From Trametes villosa (Eukaryota > Basidiomycota > Agaricomycetes > Polyporales > Polyporaceae), in the NCBI GenBank assembly GCA_002964805.2, contig PUDQ02000003.1, positions 1,550,001 to 1,614,000 of the forward strand: a DNA stretch of 64,000 nt, read 5' to 3'. This document shows positions 1-10,587 of this stretch, one piece after another (position 1 is the stretch's first letter; each line of letters opens with the position of its first letter). Below the pieces are notes generated by a model, which searched no databases, was not told the DNA's origin, and saw only the letters and a program-made list of their open reading frames with translations. Both the position numbers and the translations under genes were made by a program.

Positions 1-142
1 AATATCCCCTCTCCTGCATGTCCAAGGCCACTCATTCCCAAACATCGCAGCTTGAGGATTGAGATCGCGTACGTGTTTTGTAGTAAGGCTTGGAACCCGC
101 TAGGAGATGGCTGACCTTACTCTGCGAAGACGACTTTCCATT

Positions 143-2306
143 ATGAGGTTGATCGACACGCATACAGGCGAGTTCCTCATGGTCACGAGCCATTTTCAGG
201 TGCCATACGCCATCCTAAGCCATACCTGGGACCCCAATGGAGAACAGTCGTATCAGGACGTTTGCGCCATCCAGGCCTCATTCTGGAAGGGGAATACCGT
301 GAAGACGATCGTCTTCTGGGCCAGGTAGGTCGCACCATCGATGAGCTGCCAAATCATCACTCATTCGCCGAGATCTTAGGTATCTACTCGAGCTTCAGTT
401 GGTGAAGTACTCGAAGGCCGCCTCTGAACCGTCATACTTCGCGTTGGCCTGGATGAGGTTTCTCATCCGTCTCCTGCGGTGGGGGCAACGGCTCCTCAGC
501 GCGGTCGCAACGGAGGAATCGACCTACCCCACCCTCCTCTCCGATACCAGACTCTCATACAAGTTCCGCGAATCTTGCGCCATTTGCCGCGATGCCGGCT
601 ATCGATACCTCTGGTTCGACGCCTGCTGCATCGACAAGACGAGCAGCTCCGAACTCTCCGAAGCGATCAACTCGATGTACCTCTGGTACAAACACTCAGC
701 AATGTGCTTTGCGTTCCTCAGCGACGTGAGTCTCTCGAATGGCGAGGATATCACCGCGCGTGGGTCAGGGTTCCGCCGGAGCAAGTGGTTCACTCGCGGA
801 TGGACACTCCAAGAGCTGCTCGCGCCCCATGTCCTTATCTTCGTGGACCGGGAGTGGCAAATCATCGGAACGAAGGGGACGATGGGAACCATCCTCGCCG
901 AGATCACGCGTATTCCAGCACACTACATCAGGCAGGTTACGGACGTCAGGAGCGCGAGCGTCGCCCAGCGGCTCTCGTGGGTCGGTCTTCGCAAGACGAC
1001 GCGCGAGGAGGACGAGGCGTATTGCCTTCTAGGCCTCTTCGGGATCAACATGCCGACTCTGTACGGAGAAGGGCGGTACGCGTTCATCCGGCTCCAGATG
1101 GAGATTCTGAAGCAGGAGCACGACCAGAGCGTCTTCGCGTGGAGTTTCAGCTCCTTTTTGCGTGACCCCAGTGCACGCCCTCCTATCCCGTGCGATCCAG
1201 AATCCGCGTACACCGAGATGCAGATTCCTCGCATCCACCATCTGCAGGCATCGCCCACCAACGGCATCTATGTTGGGCAGATGCATATCGGGAGCGGTAG
1301 CGCAGCGCTTGCAGTCGACACGAAGATCCTCCCCGCGATCCACCCCCTCGCGTTCGGCAACTGTTCTTACATGGTACGGCTCTCGCATGGGCGTTTCTGC
1401 AAGCGCCTCGGGATTGACGTCCCACCTCCGGTGTTTACCCCGACCCCGTTCGGGATGCGTACCAGCCTTCCCCTCATGCCCTTCGACGGCCACTTCCTCA
1501 AGGACACGCCGTTCGAGGTGAACCTCCCGGGAAAACACCTCTTGTACCTCGCCATCCTCGCTTGCGAGAACGGCGGCTACGACGTCGACGGGCACCTGAT
1601 TGGGTTAATATGCTCGCTCCCCGCCCCTACCCAGGAGCAGAATGGCGATCCCACCCCAATTCTCGCTGGCGGCGTCCAATGTTTTCTAACTCACCCAGAT
1701 GGAGACCCCGGCACCAGCAGCATTCGTACGGTGGTGATTTCCCCGGACGACCTAAAGACGAGACGGGACAGCATCCGGGTCATGGACGTCCACATACCCA
1801 TGCTGCCATCCCCTCTATCCATGGCAGCGACGCATCACGTCCGAAGAGGGCTATCAGGCCAAGGGCTGGAGAACAAGTACACCACCCAGGACGCGATTCG
1901 CAACATCCCCGTAGCGATTCGGCTCGCGCCGTGGTGTCGCTCCCTCTTGCAGGCGCAGGGCTATACCGCAACCGATGCACGCCCCGTCCCCACGGCAATT
2001 GGCCCACCACTGTGCGGTTTTGTCCTCTCAAAGGACTCCGTGGAGCTCGCGGTGCAGTGCCAGCAGCTCATGAGCGTCGAGAAGTACGGTGCGTCGGTTC
2101 AAGTCCGCCTCTACACGGGGATCTTTCGTCTTCCCGGCCATATCTTCATTGAGCCCATGAAGGTTTGGGGGGACTGGCACACCGTCACGGAGGTGGCTCC
2201 TGTGGTGGCGGAGGGGTGCGACAGCGGAGGTTCGCGCCGTACTATTCATCTGACTTTGAAGCATCACGACCAGGGTGTGTACATGCTGGGCGTCGAACCG
2301 CTGTAG
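143..2306 (+). CDS. HET-domain protein HET1 (subtype I)
   Basis: Two exons, 143-324 and 380-2306, joined by a 55-bp GT-AG intron, give 702 residues. The N-terminus carries the HET hallmark YAILSHTW at residues 22-29. WFDACCIDK (about residue 139), GWTLQELLAP (about 202) and LLGLFGINMPTLYGEG (about 275) follow, as expected for the HET family. The remaining 400 or so residues match no family I know but resemble the tails of the other HET genes here, ending in YMLGVEPL. An in-frame ATG at 107 would add 12 residues; 143 was chosen because HET2-4 start at the same point. The family is known for heterokaryon incompatibility and cell death in ascomycetes, so a death or recognition role is inference. 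No NACHT or WD40 repeats are seen. It is the only subtype I copy on the plus strand and lies near the window edge. Confidence 0.9.
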
Positions 2307-2434
2307 TACTGTAGATACCCTTCATCATGCTAGAGTATCATCACTGCGCTTCAAGCACGAAAGAGCTCCTTAATGAACGTCAGACTAGGCAGCGCGAAGT
2401 CCGGAAGTCAGCCTTCTTGAAGTTTCGACTGAAG

Positions 2435-2514
2435 AAAAAGTGAACCATAGTCCGATTCGAACCTTCAGCACAGGGAGACGCAGTGAGACGTTCATCCAAC
2501 TGGGCTATCGCAGC
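2435..2514 (-). ncRNA. tRNA-like Pol III unit, degenerate
   Basis: On the minus strand an A-box-like TAGCCCAGTTGG (2507-2496) is followed after about 32 bases by a B-box-like GGTTCGAATCGG (2463-2452) and a run of five T (2439-2435) that could end Pol III transcription. Spacing fits a tRNA, but the acceptor and T stems do not pair by eye, so I do not call a tRNA isotype. It may be a decayed tRNA or a tRNA-derived SINE head. The rest of the 2307-2646 gap shows nothing else. Confidence 0.3.
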
Positions 2515-2646
2515 GGAGTACCGGGCCAATTTCAGCATTTTATGTTGTTTCAACGGCTGGGGCCTAGACTGAACGCAGCGCATCGCAAGAAGGGTTCTCA
2601 ACGTTAACTTGGTTTCTTCCCCCCGACCGCTCCCGACAGCAGCACC

Positions 2647-5600
2647 ATGGATGGCTTTGCGACTGACCCGGCTCAGTCCGACTCTGCTCTCGGCCATGAC
2701 ACCCACCCAGCCGACTTCTCGCGCCAGCAGAGCGTCGACGTCGAGCACTCCGTCGCAGGCGAGCACGACACCGACGACGGCTCGGGCAAGAAGAAGAAGG
2801 GTTCAAAGCGGCGGAAAGTAAACCATGCCTGCCTGTACTGTCGCCGGAGCCATATGACCTGCGACGAGGGCCGTCCGTGTCAGCGCTGGTGCGTACATCA
2901 TTGCCTTTCGCCACCCCATCCTGCCTGCATGCCGCAGGGCACTCAACGGACGACGAGGACAGTATCAAACGCGAGATAGGACACCTCTGCCACGACGAAC
3001 GGCGAAGCTCGGCTAAGGAGAAGGCCCCCGCAACAGCTTCCTCCTCGATTGCAAACCCCCCTATCGACGTCGCGCGAGCGCTGCCAGGCAAGCTTGCTTC
3101 CTCCCCATACATACCCCCGAGCACCCGGGAGACTGACACCCTCCCTCTATCTTCGGCTGCGGTATAGCCGGACAATACGCCCCCGTACAAGTCTCATCAC
3201 CCATGAACGGAGCGTGGCCCGGGATGGGCATGAGCATGGCCCAAGGAGGGTTCATGTATCCCCCAGAGACTCTTAGCAACGAGTTCTCCGTGCTTTCGTG
3301 AGTGCTCCTGTCTTTCCGCCTCTGCCTGCCATTCGACCGGGGCAAGGACGGTCGCTACGGCGCTATCGTCCTCGCCCGTCCCTCCCCACACCCGCGCTAC
3401 TGCTATTGCAGCCGGGCATCCACGCTCCTATCGAATCGCTCGGCGCATACAATAGCATATCGTAGGTTGGGGCATGTCGATCAAGCTCCGACTCCCACTA
3501 AGACCACCTAGTCTTAGTGGGAGTCACTGCCATGTGCGTACAGGCCACAGTTGCGTAGGGCGCTGCCAACGTGCGGCGCGTTCACGGCTACTCGCTATCC
3601 TGCCCTACGAAGGAGCAGTTCAACCGTGCGAGTCGCTGTCGCGGTATGCTGGTCACCGTCGCTTCTGACTCGTAGCGGCCACACATTCAGGCGGCATAGT
3701 GGCTGCCGGCGTGTGTGGTTACCCGGGTCAGCGAGCTCTTCCAGCCAATCCGCAGATATTCATGAGCTTGCCATAAGCCAACCACAGCGACTAGCGCAAC
3801 AGAGTCCTACTCGAGCTGATCTCCGCAGGAGACGCATACACTCGCGTGCGTGGTGCGTATGTAGGATGTCAGCTGGGTGGCCAAAGGCTCAGTGGCGCTC
3901 GGAGCTGGCCGGGAGCCCACCAAAACGGTGGAAGTGGAACTATGCTCCGATGGGTGCGGTTCCACTTCACTTACCATCCTACCTCCGCTTCCACCCTCAT
4001 AAGGGGCGCGGCCGGTACGAGGCGGGGATGCGGGGAGCGGCACGGGGGGTCGACGCGACGCGAAGCGACGCGCATACAACTGCTTGTCGCGGGCGTGTGC
4101 ACGAGAGCGATACGGGGTACGATGCGCACATGAATCTGGCAGTGGGCACAGGCGCGAGCGGCGCGGGCGTATGCATGACTTTCGGTGCGGCCCTCGCGGC
4201 GCTGACGCATACGACGCGGGACGAGGGTGACACCTCCGCCTACACCTCGCTCAGTTATGCCTACATCGCCCACGCCTGCGCGAAGGTCACACATTCACCC
4301 TTTGCCTCATTCATGTGCGCATCGGTTTCACTATGCACACGCTTGCCGCAAGCATTGGCGACGCGTCCTCCGCGCCGGGAACCCACCAAAACAGTGGAAG
4401 CGGAACTATGCTCCGATGGGTGCAGTTCCACTTCCCGCCCTCGTCCGTCTCTCCCCACACCCGCGCTGCTGCTATTGCAGCCGGCCATCCATGCTCCTAT
4501 CGTATCGCTTGGCGCATACAATAGCATGTTTCAGGTCGGGGAGCCATGGTTCGCTGTTCGGTCATAGACCATGCCCGCCTTGTCGGTGACCAGTGCAATC
4601 AATTAACCGCTCTCCCCACTTCACATAGGGACTTTCTAGAGTCCTTGGACGACGGCTCTTTCTTCAGCCAACCACCAGCCGTGGCGCCATCCCTCATGTC
4701 AAGTCCGACCTACGCTAATACCGTCTCCCTCGGCGTCGACAACCCCTACATCTCCCAGCCTCCCGCCCTGCCGCCACCCACAACATCAAATACGAACCCC
4801 TCCCCCTCTCAGGAACGAGAGAAGCCCGCGGACGAGCCTGCGCCGGTCGTTCTTCCCGCGCCCTCGAAAACGGAGCGGTTCTTCCTCACCGCTGCCGACC
4901 AGGCGTCAGGCTCCCGTAACGAGCGGCTGAACATGGTCATCCGGAGCAAGTACGAGGCCGGCTTGCTCAAACCTTACAACTATGTGAAGGGCTACGCGCG
5001 ATTATCCCGGTGGATGGACAGGAAGTACGCACCCGCTCTCTCGTACGCCGGTATTGCTCTCTTACATCTCTGGATAGCGTTTCGCAGGAGTCCAAACAGA
5101 AGATCCTCCAGCCCTTGTCTGTCCTTCGACCGAAGTTCAGAGTGAGCGCTTGATTGGCCGGCTTGGACGCATCTAACCGCGCGCACCAGGCTATCGCCCA
5201 GTCGGAGTCGCTGACTGACATAGTGCGCATCTTACGGTATGACCAGCATTCGCTGGTTTGCTGACTGTCCCCCAGGATCTAGTCTTCATAGAAGAGGCGT
5301 TTGAGCGCCTTCTGCTCGACTACGACCGGGTGTTCTCCGCCATGGCCATTCCGGCATGTCTGTGGCGCCGCACCGGCGAAATCTACAAGGCGAACCGCGA
5401 GTTCGCGGAGCTCGTCGGCGTGGATGGCTATATGCTGCGCGACGTACGTCCACATCGCATCACGCGTCTCCGTGCATGACGCTCAACGCACCGCTGCGGG
5501 GCAGGGCCGACTGTGCATCTATGAGCTCATGGCGGAAGACGCCGCAGTCAACTACTGGGAGGTGGGTCCACACGCCGCATCCTGCCCGGCAATAGACGCC

Positions 5601-5852
5601 TCAAGAGACCGCATCCCGCAGAAATACGGCAATGTCGCGTTTGACTCGACGCAGAAGGCGGTGCTCACGTCGTGCGTGCTCCGGTTCAAGCCCCTGCTAC
5701 CGGCGTCGGGCGCGGTCACGCCAGCACGCGGCCGGGACGCGCACCCGCCGCCAGACGAGGAGGGGTTCATCAGCTGCTGCTTCTCGTTCACCATCCGGCG
5801 CGACCCCTACGGCATCCCGACGCTCATCGTGGGCAACTTCATCAAGTGCTAG
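2647..5852 (+). CDS. ERT1: Zn2Cys6 transcription factor with PAS domain, ERT1/AcuK type (gluconeogenesis regulator)
   Basis: Nine exons: 2647-2888, 2963-3087, 3168-3297, 4629-5024, 5078-5141, 5190-5222, 5276-5443, 5505-5561 and 5622-5852, giving 481 residues. A lysine/arginine stretch precedes a complete Zn2Cys6 cluster with cysteines at 62, 65, 72, 78, 81 and 90, split by the first intron. A proline/serine-rich linker follows, then a conserved block (RLNMVIRSKYEAGLLKPYNY), then a PAS domain at about residues 340-405. The C-terminus ends in GIPTLIVGNFIKC. Cluster plus PAS is the architecture of ERT1/AcuK, nuclear activators of gluconeogenic genes. Intron 2 (3088-3167) needs a GC donor, because the GT-only reading hits a TAG at 3165-3167. 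Intron 3 is 1331 bp while the others are about 50-80 bp. Confidence 0.9.
3377..3472 (+). repeat. Direct repeat A, copy 1
   Basis: Matches 4446-4541 at roughly 85 of 96 positions by eye, same orientation, offset 1069 bases. The two copies lie near the ends of the oversized ERT1 intron. Confidence 0.85.
3490..3525. repeat. Perfect 15-bp inverted repeat (hairpin)
   Basis: Arms 3490-3504 and 3511-3525 (GACTCCCACTAAGAC and its reverse complement) enclose a 6-base loop. It lies just right of repeat A copy 1 inside ERT1 intron 3. Confidence 0.9.
3908..3968 (+). repeat. Direct repeat B, copy 1
   Basis: Matches 4374-4434 at 57 of 61 positions by eye. The unit itself can fold: GAAGTGGAAC near its middle is the reverse complement of GTTCCACTTC at its end. 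Confidence 0.85.
4374..4434 (+). repeat. Direct repeat B, copy 2
   Basis: Second copy of the 61-base unit at 3908-3968. It abuts repeat A copy 2, whereas copy 1 is followed by unrelated sequence. One arm of the internal hairpin has changed (GAAGCGGAAC), which leaves a G-T pair. Confidence 0.85.
4446..4541 (+). repeat. Direct repeat A, copy 2
   Basis: Partner of 3377-3472. It lies about 90 bases before the acceptor of ERT1 intron 3, so the A pair brackets most of the extra intron sequence. Confidence 0.85.
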
Positions 5853-6592
5853 CCGCGCCGCTGCGGCCCTTATTTATGTTTCTGTGTCTCTTGCTTTCGG
5901 TCGGGTTTGCTGTTGCTGCTGCTAATGTACAGAGGGCCGTCCCAGGTGTGATGCGGTGTCTTGTTTAGATCTCGTCGGTGTGCGATTAGTTTGACGATGA
6001 TGGCGGTAGAACACTGGTAGAAGTGAAATGCAATTCGTGGGCTCGTTCGTGGACAGTCTAAGTGACTCTGAGCGGCCCGAGTGATAGAATAGTTTCCCCT
6101 CCGGTAGCCCCGGGGCTTGGCGTGAGCTTTCGAGGTCGACGTGAGATTTTGCGACGCGCCGGGCATCGCTGGAGCACGCAGCAACACATGCAGTTCATGT
6201 CTGCGACTCTGCGTCTACCTTCGCGGCCACCACGCATGCATGTCGGCGCGCGAGCCTCGGTGAGGGGTTCGTGCAGGTTCGTGCGCGCAGGCACGCCGCC
6301 GCCACTAGAAGACTGCGCGGGGGCGGCTGTTCAATGGCTGTTGCGCCTCGCTTCCGACGTCCATCACCGCTCTCACATTGCCTCGGTCTACTGTATCTTG
6401 CCTGCAATATGCGATCCTGAATAGCCTCGGATTTGAAACAAGCTCACCGGCGACTAGTCCGGCGCACCCTGATGAACCTACCGTAATTCCTAGCGAGTAT
6501 TAGTACACCGTCGCTCTCCAGTCCAGTCTCCGGCCTTTTTCATCCGCCCATGCTTTGCCTTGTCCATCCCTAGACGTGATCCCTTGCTCGAC
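5853..6592. other. Intergenic, ERT1 to PLC
   Basis: A 740-bp tract between two plus-strand genes. It presumably holds the ERT1 3' UTR and the PLC promoter. No convincing frame, RNA gene or repeat was seen. Confidence 0.6.
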
Positions 6593-9500
6593 ATGTCGCC
6601 CGACTCTCTGCGAGCACGGCGCGGGCTGCACCGCGCCGCGGGCCTCCTTACGACAAAGGGCGAGCCGGTGCCCGCGATAGCGGACACCCTCCTCGCCTCG
6701 GATCCCACTACCGACTACGGACCGCTGCGACGGAGGAGGACGGACGGCGGGGGACTTGGAGGGTCTATCAAGCGGAAGCTGAGCCAGGTGCGAGATGTTG
6801 GCTCGCACGTTGCGCGCAGGGCGAGCTTCAAGCGGCGCACGCCGTCCTCCCCTGCCGCTGCCCCCTCCTCCGCCTCCTCCTCGCCCACCCCCGTCCCCGC
6901 CCCGCCGGCGATGGTCGAGTCCGCGTCGGAGCCGCTCCCGGAGTCATCCTTCGACGGCCTGCCGTTCACGCTCTCGCCGGTCGGGTGGGTGAAGCGGAGG
7001 CAGAGCCACCGCCGCGCCCAAAGCGAGGTGCTCTCCACGCGCCCACGCCTGCGCCACGACCACGACCACCCCTCGCCCGGCGCAGACTCTCCTTTCCTCT
7101 CCCCACCACCACCCCCACACCTGCCGCTGCTCAGCAGAATGGCCTCCCTGCCCGAGTCGCCTGTCTCGAGCCCGCCCGCGCCCGCGCCCCTCTCGCCCAT
7201 CGCGCAGCCGGCGCCCGCAGCGGACGTCGCGGTCCCGAAGCTCCTCCAGATGGGCGTGCCCATGCTCAAGGTATCGCCGAAGAAGCAGAAGCGGTACATC
7301 TTCAGGCTCGACCCTGACCAGGGCCAAATCATATGGGAGTCGAAGAAGCTGCGATTCAGTGAGTGATCTATTCCCATCGCCGATCTGCCCCTCCTCATTC
7401 GCCTGCTCGCCCTCGTCTACGCCTCATGTCTTACCGGCCCTCGCTGCTGCGCACACCCATAGTCCCTATCGAGAACATCAAGGAGCTGCGCGAGGGGGCC
7501 GACGCGCGGTACTACCGCCAACAGTTCCAGCTCGCGCAGGAGTACGAGGACCGGTGGCTCACGATCGTGTACGTGCTTGAGGGCGGGTACAAGACGCTGC
7601 ACCTGATCGCGGCGACGCGCGAGATCTTCCAGATGTGGGACGTCACCCTCCACCGGTTATATGCGCTGCGGCAACAGCTCATGAGCGGCCTGGTGAGCGC
7701 GGACATGCGCCAGGAGGTTTGGGAGAAGCAGTTCTGGAAGGGCGCGGACGACGAGCAGGACCAGCGGCTCGACTTCGATGACGTCGAGCGACTATGCAGG
7801 CGGCTGAACATCAATCCGTCGCGCGAGGATCTGCTGAGGCGGTTCAAGGTATGCATGCTGTTATGACGTCGAGGCAGAGGCTAATGGCCCGAGCAGCAAG
7901 CGGATGCCCAGAACCGAGGTTACCTCGACTTTGCCGACTTTAAGCGTTTCGTCAAACACTTGAAGGCGCGACCGGAAGTGGACAGACTGTTCAAGAAACT
8001 TGCGAACGGCGGCGATGGGTTAACGTTTGCCGCGTTTCAGGATTTCATGCAGACATCCCAGAAGGTATGCGCTGCGCCATCTATGGCTCACGATTTGAAT
8101 ACTAATCTGCGCTGCAGTCTTCGCTTAGCCGCGTTGAGCTAGAGCACATCTTTCTACGCTATACCTTCTGCCCGAACGGAGGCAAGGCACCGGGATCGCC
8201 GCCGCAGACGTCGCTCGATCTCGCCATGCAATCGCTCTCCGTTTCGAAGGAGGCAGCACCGGCGCCCCCTTTGCCCCCAGCTGCGTCACCGCCTGGGACG
8301 GCAACGACCTCCTCAAGCGTCTCCGTTCCCTCAGTCGACGACGCGGTTATGAAGTTGAGCGGCTTCACAGCGTTCCTACTATCCGCCGACAACTCCGCCT
8401 TCGCGGACCAGCATGGGCGCACCTTCCACGACATGTCGCGCCCGCTTCCCGAGTATTTCATCTCCTCGTCGCACAACACGTATCTGGTTGGACACCAGCT
8501 GGTCGGCGAGAGCACGATCGAGGGCTACATTCGGGCGCTGCTCCATTCGTGCAGGAGTGTAGAACGTAAGTGCTGGCAACACCCAAACTCAATGGGCCTT
8601 GCTAACTCGAACTAGTGGACATCTACGATGGAGACACCGAGCCAACTGTGTACCACGGGCGGACGCTCACCTCCAAAGTCTCCGTGCGCGACGCATGCTT
8701 GGCCATCGCCAAGTACGCATTCGTCGCCTCGCCGTACCCGGTCATCATCTCCGCCGAGATCCACTGCTCCGTGCCGCAGCAGGAACAGCTCGTCGACATC
8801 ATGAAGGAAGTCTTCGGCGACGCGCTCGTGTGGGCGCCCGTCGACGGCCGGCCGCACATCGACACGCTGCCAAGCCCTGAGGACCTCAAGGGCCGGGTGC
8901 TGTTGAAGGCGAAGAACCTCTATGTCGTAGAGGGGCACGCGGCGTCGGACAAGGAGGTCATCGTCGAATCGGAGTCGTCGACGTCGACGACGGACACGTC
9001 CGCGTCCGACTCGGATATGGCGGCGGAGCTCAAGCAGGAGTGGCGGAAGGCGCGCCAGAATGAGGCCGAGCTCATCAAAGGTGAGCGTTGCGTTACAGCC
9101 AGGCAAGAGGGGGTACTCAACGCGCCATAGATCTCAAGTCCGAGTTCAAGAAGGCGCGCGGCGCGCTCAACCGCGTGCGCTCGCCGGGCTCGCAGAAGGC
9201 CGTCCCGCAGGCGGCACCGCAATCTCCCCCTGCCTCCGGCCAGCCACCGAAGCCGAAGGTGAAGATGTCGATGGCGCTGGTATCGCTGCTCGTGTACACC
9301 GTCGGCGTAAAGTGCCGCGGTCTGAACAAGAAGGAAGAATACGCGCCGGAGCACATCTTCTCGCTCTCGGAGAACACGGCGAACAAGCTGCTGAAGCAGG
9401 GCATGATGGACCTCATCAAGCACAACCGCACGCACCTCGTCCGGACGTACCCGAAGGGCACGCGCATCGGCTCGACGAATTACGAGCCGCACCGGTATTG

Positions 9501-10268
9501 GTCCGCGGGCTGCCACCTTGTGGCTATCAACTGGCAGACGTTTGGTATGTCATTTGACTGGACCTGGACGAGCCATTTACATTCCTAATGTGCGCGTACA
9601 GACCTTGGGTACATGATCAACCACGCGATGTTCCAGCGCAACGGCCGTGCCGGATACGTGCTCAAGCCGCTCGCGCTGCGGAGCGTCGACAAGCAGCTGC
9701 TCGCGCGGCGGACGAAGCACCTGCTAAACATCACCGTCATCTCTGCGCAGCAGCTGCCGCGGCCGAAGGACGCGCAGGGGCGCGAGATCATCGACAAGTC
9801 GATCATCGACCCGTTCGTCGAGGTCTCGATCCACATCCCCGACTGGACGCACTCGCCGTTCCTGCCGGACAGGACCGCAGACGCGTACTCGCCGCCGACT
9901 GCGGGGAACATCGTCGAGGCGACGTCTGCGCGCACGGTGACGTGCCGGACGGGCGTCGTGAAGAACAACGGGTTCAACCCGGTGTGGGAGCAGCAGATCT
10001 GCCTCCCGTTCGATCTCGTCGGCGACATGAAGGACCTCGTGTTCGTCCGCTTCTCGGTGAAGCAGGAGAACAAGGACGACGACGAGCCGCTCGCTGTCTA
10101 CTGCGCCAGTCTGGGCAGCTTGAACCTGGGTACGTTTCTCGATTACTACGGTCAGGCAGTGACGCTGATTATTCTGCAGGATACCGCCACCTTCCGCTGC
10201 ACGACGGGCAGCTCTCCCAATACCTGTTTTCGACGCTCTTCGTCCGGATCGATATCCAGGATGCCTAA
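6593..10268 (+). CDS. PLC1: Phosphoinositide-specific phospholipase C (delta-like)
   Basis: Eight exons: 6593-7358, 7463-7848, 7897-8064, 8118-8565, 8616-9080, 9131-9544, 9602-10129 and 10180-10268, giving 1087 residues. Order: a basic, proline/serine-rich head of about 220 residues; a PH-like region (about 225-335); EF-hand-like segments (about 345-435); the catalytic X box from about 540 with SSSHNTYL (first catalytic His) and LDIYDG followed by YHG (second His region); an acidic serine/threonine linker; the Y box from about 785; and a C2 domain (about 915-1080). Known activity is cleavage of PIP2 to diacylglycerol and IP3 at the membrane (EC 3.1.4.11). Catalytic residues appear intact. The in-frame TTG at 6560 is rejected as a start in favour of the ATG at 6593. 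The long head resembles fungal PLC1 proteins. Confidence 0.92.
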
Positions 10269-10587
10269 TTCGTACCACGGCACGCATCCCCACCACTTGC
10301 GCCTTCGCGAGCACCTATTACTCTCCCTGCATTCGGTATCTATGACCCCTGCTTTGTATCAAGCGCACATCTTGTATAGTAGACATCCTTCCCACTTTCG
10401 CATGCACATACATCATCCGCTCATCAATCCCATCGCATACTCGTTCCTTACTCTACCTCCTTAGTATCTCCCCGCGTAAGACAGACACGTGCACCCTGTA
10501 TACCACCCGTATAATCCTATTCCACGCAGCTCTGCCCTTATCTTGTACCACCAGCTCGCGCGTCCGCAAGAGCGCCGCGGCCGACTA
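10269..10587. other. Convergent intergenic, PLC to HET2
   Basis: A 319-bp tract between the converging 3' ends of PLC and HET2. Only UTR-like sequence is seen. Confidence 0.6.

Larger units (their letters stand above)
3298..4628 (+). other. Oversized repeat-bearing intron 3 of ERT1
   Basis: The donor GTGAGT at 3298 and acceptor ATAG at 4628 restore the frame exactly (S-DFLESLDDG), so this tract is an intron. It is more than twenty times the usual length here. Inside are two different direct-repeat pairs and a hairpin, listed separately. A 338-codon open frame (3551-4567) has no recognisable domain and runs through the repeats, so it is not called as a gene. The tract may be a decayed mobile element or nested duplication. 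Confidence 0.75.

Noticed and set aside
3551..4567. 338-codon open frame inside ERT1 intron 3
   Set aside because: Runs through the direct repeats, has no domain, and the surrounding intron borders restore the ERT1 frame exactly.
6560..6592. Upstream extension of PLC
   Set aside because: Begins with TTG; the first ATG is at 6593.
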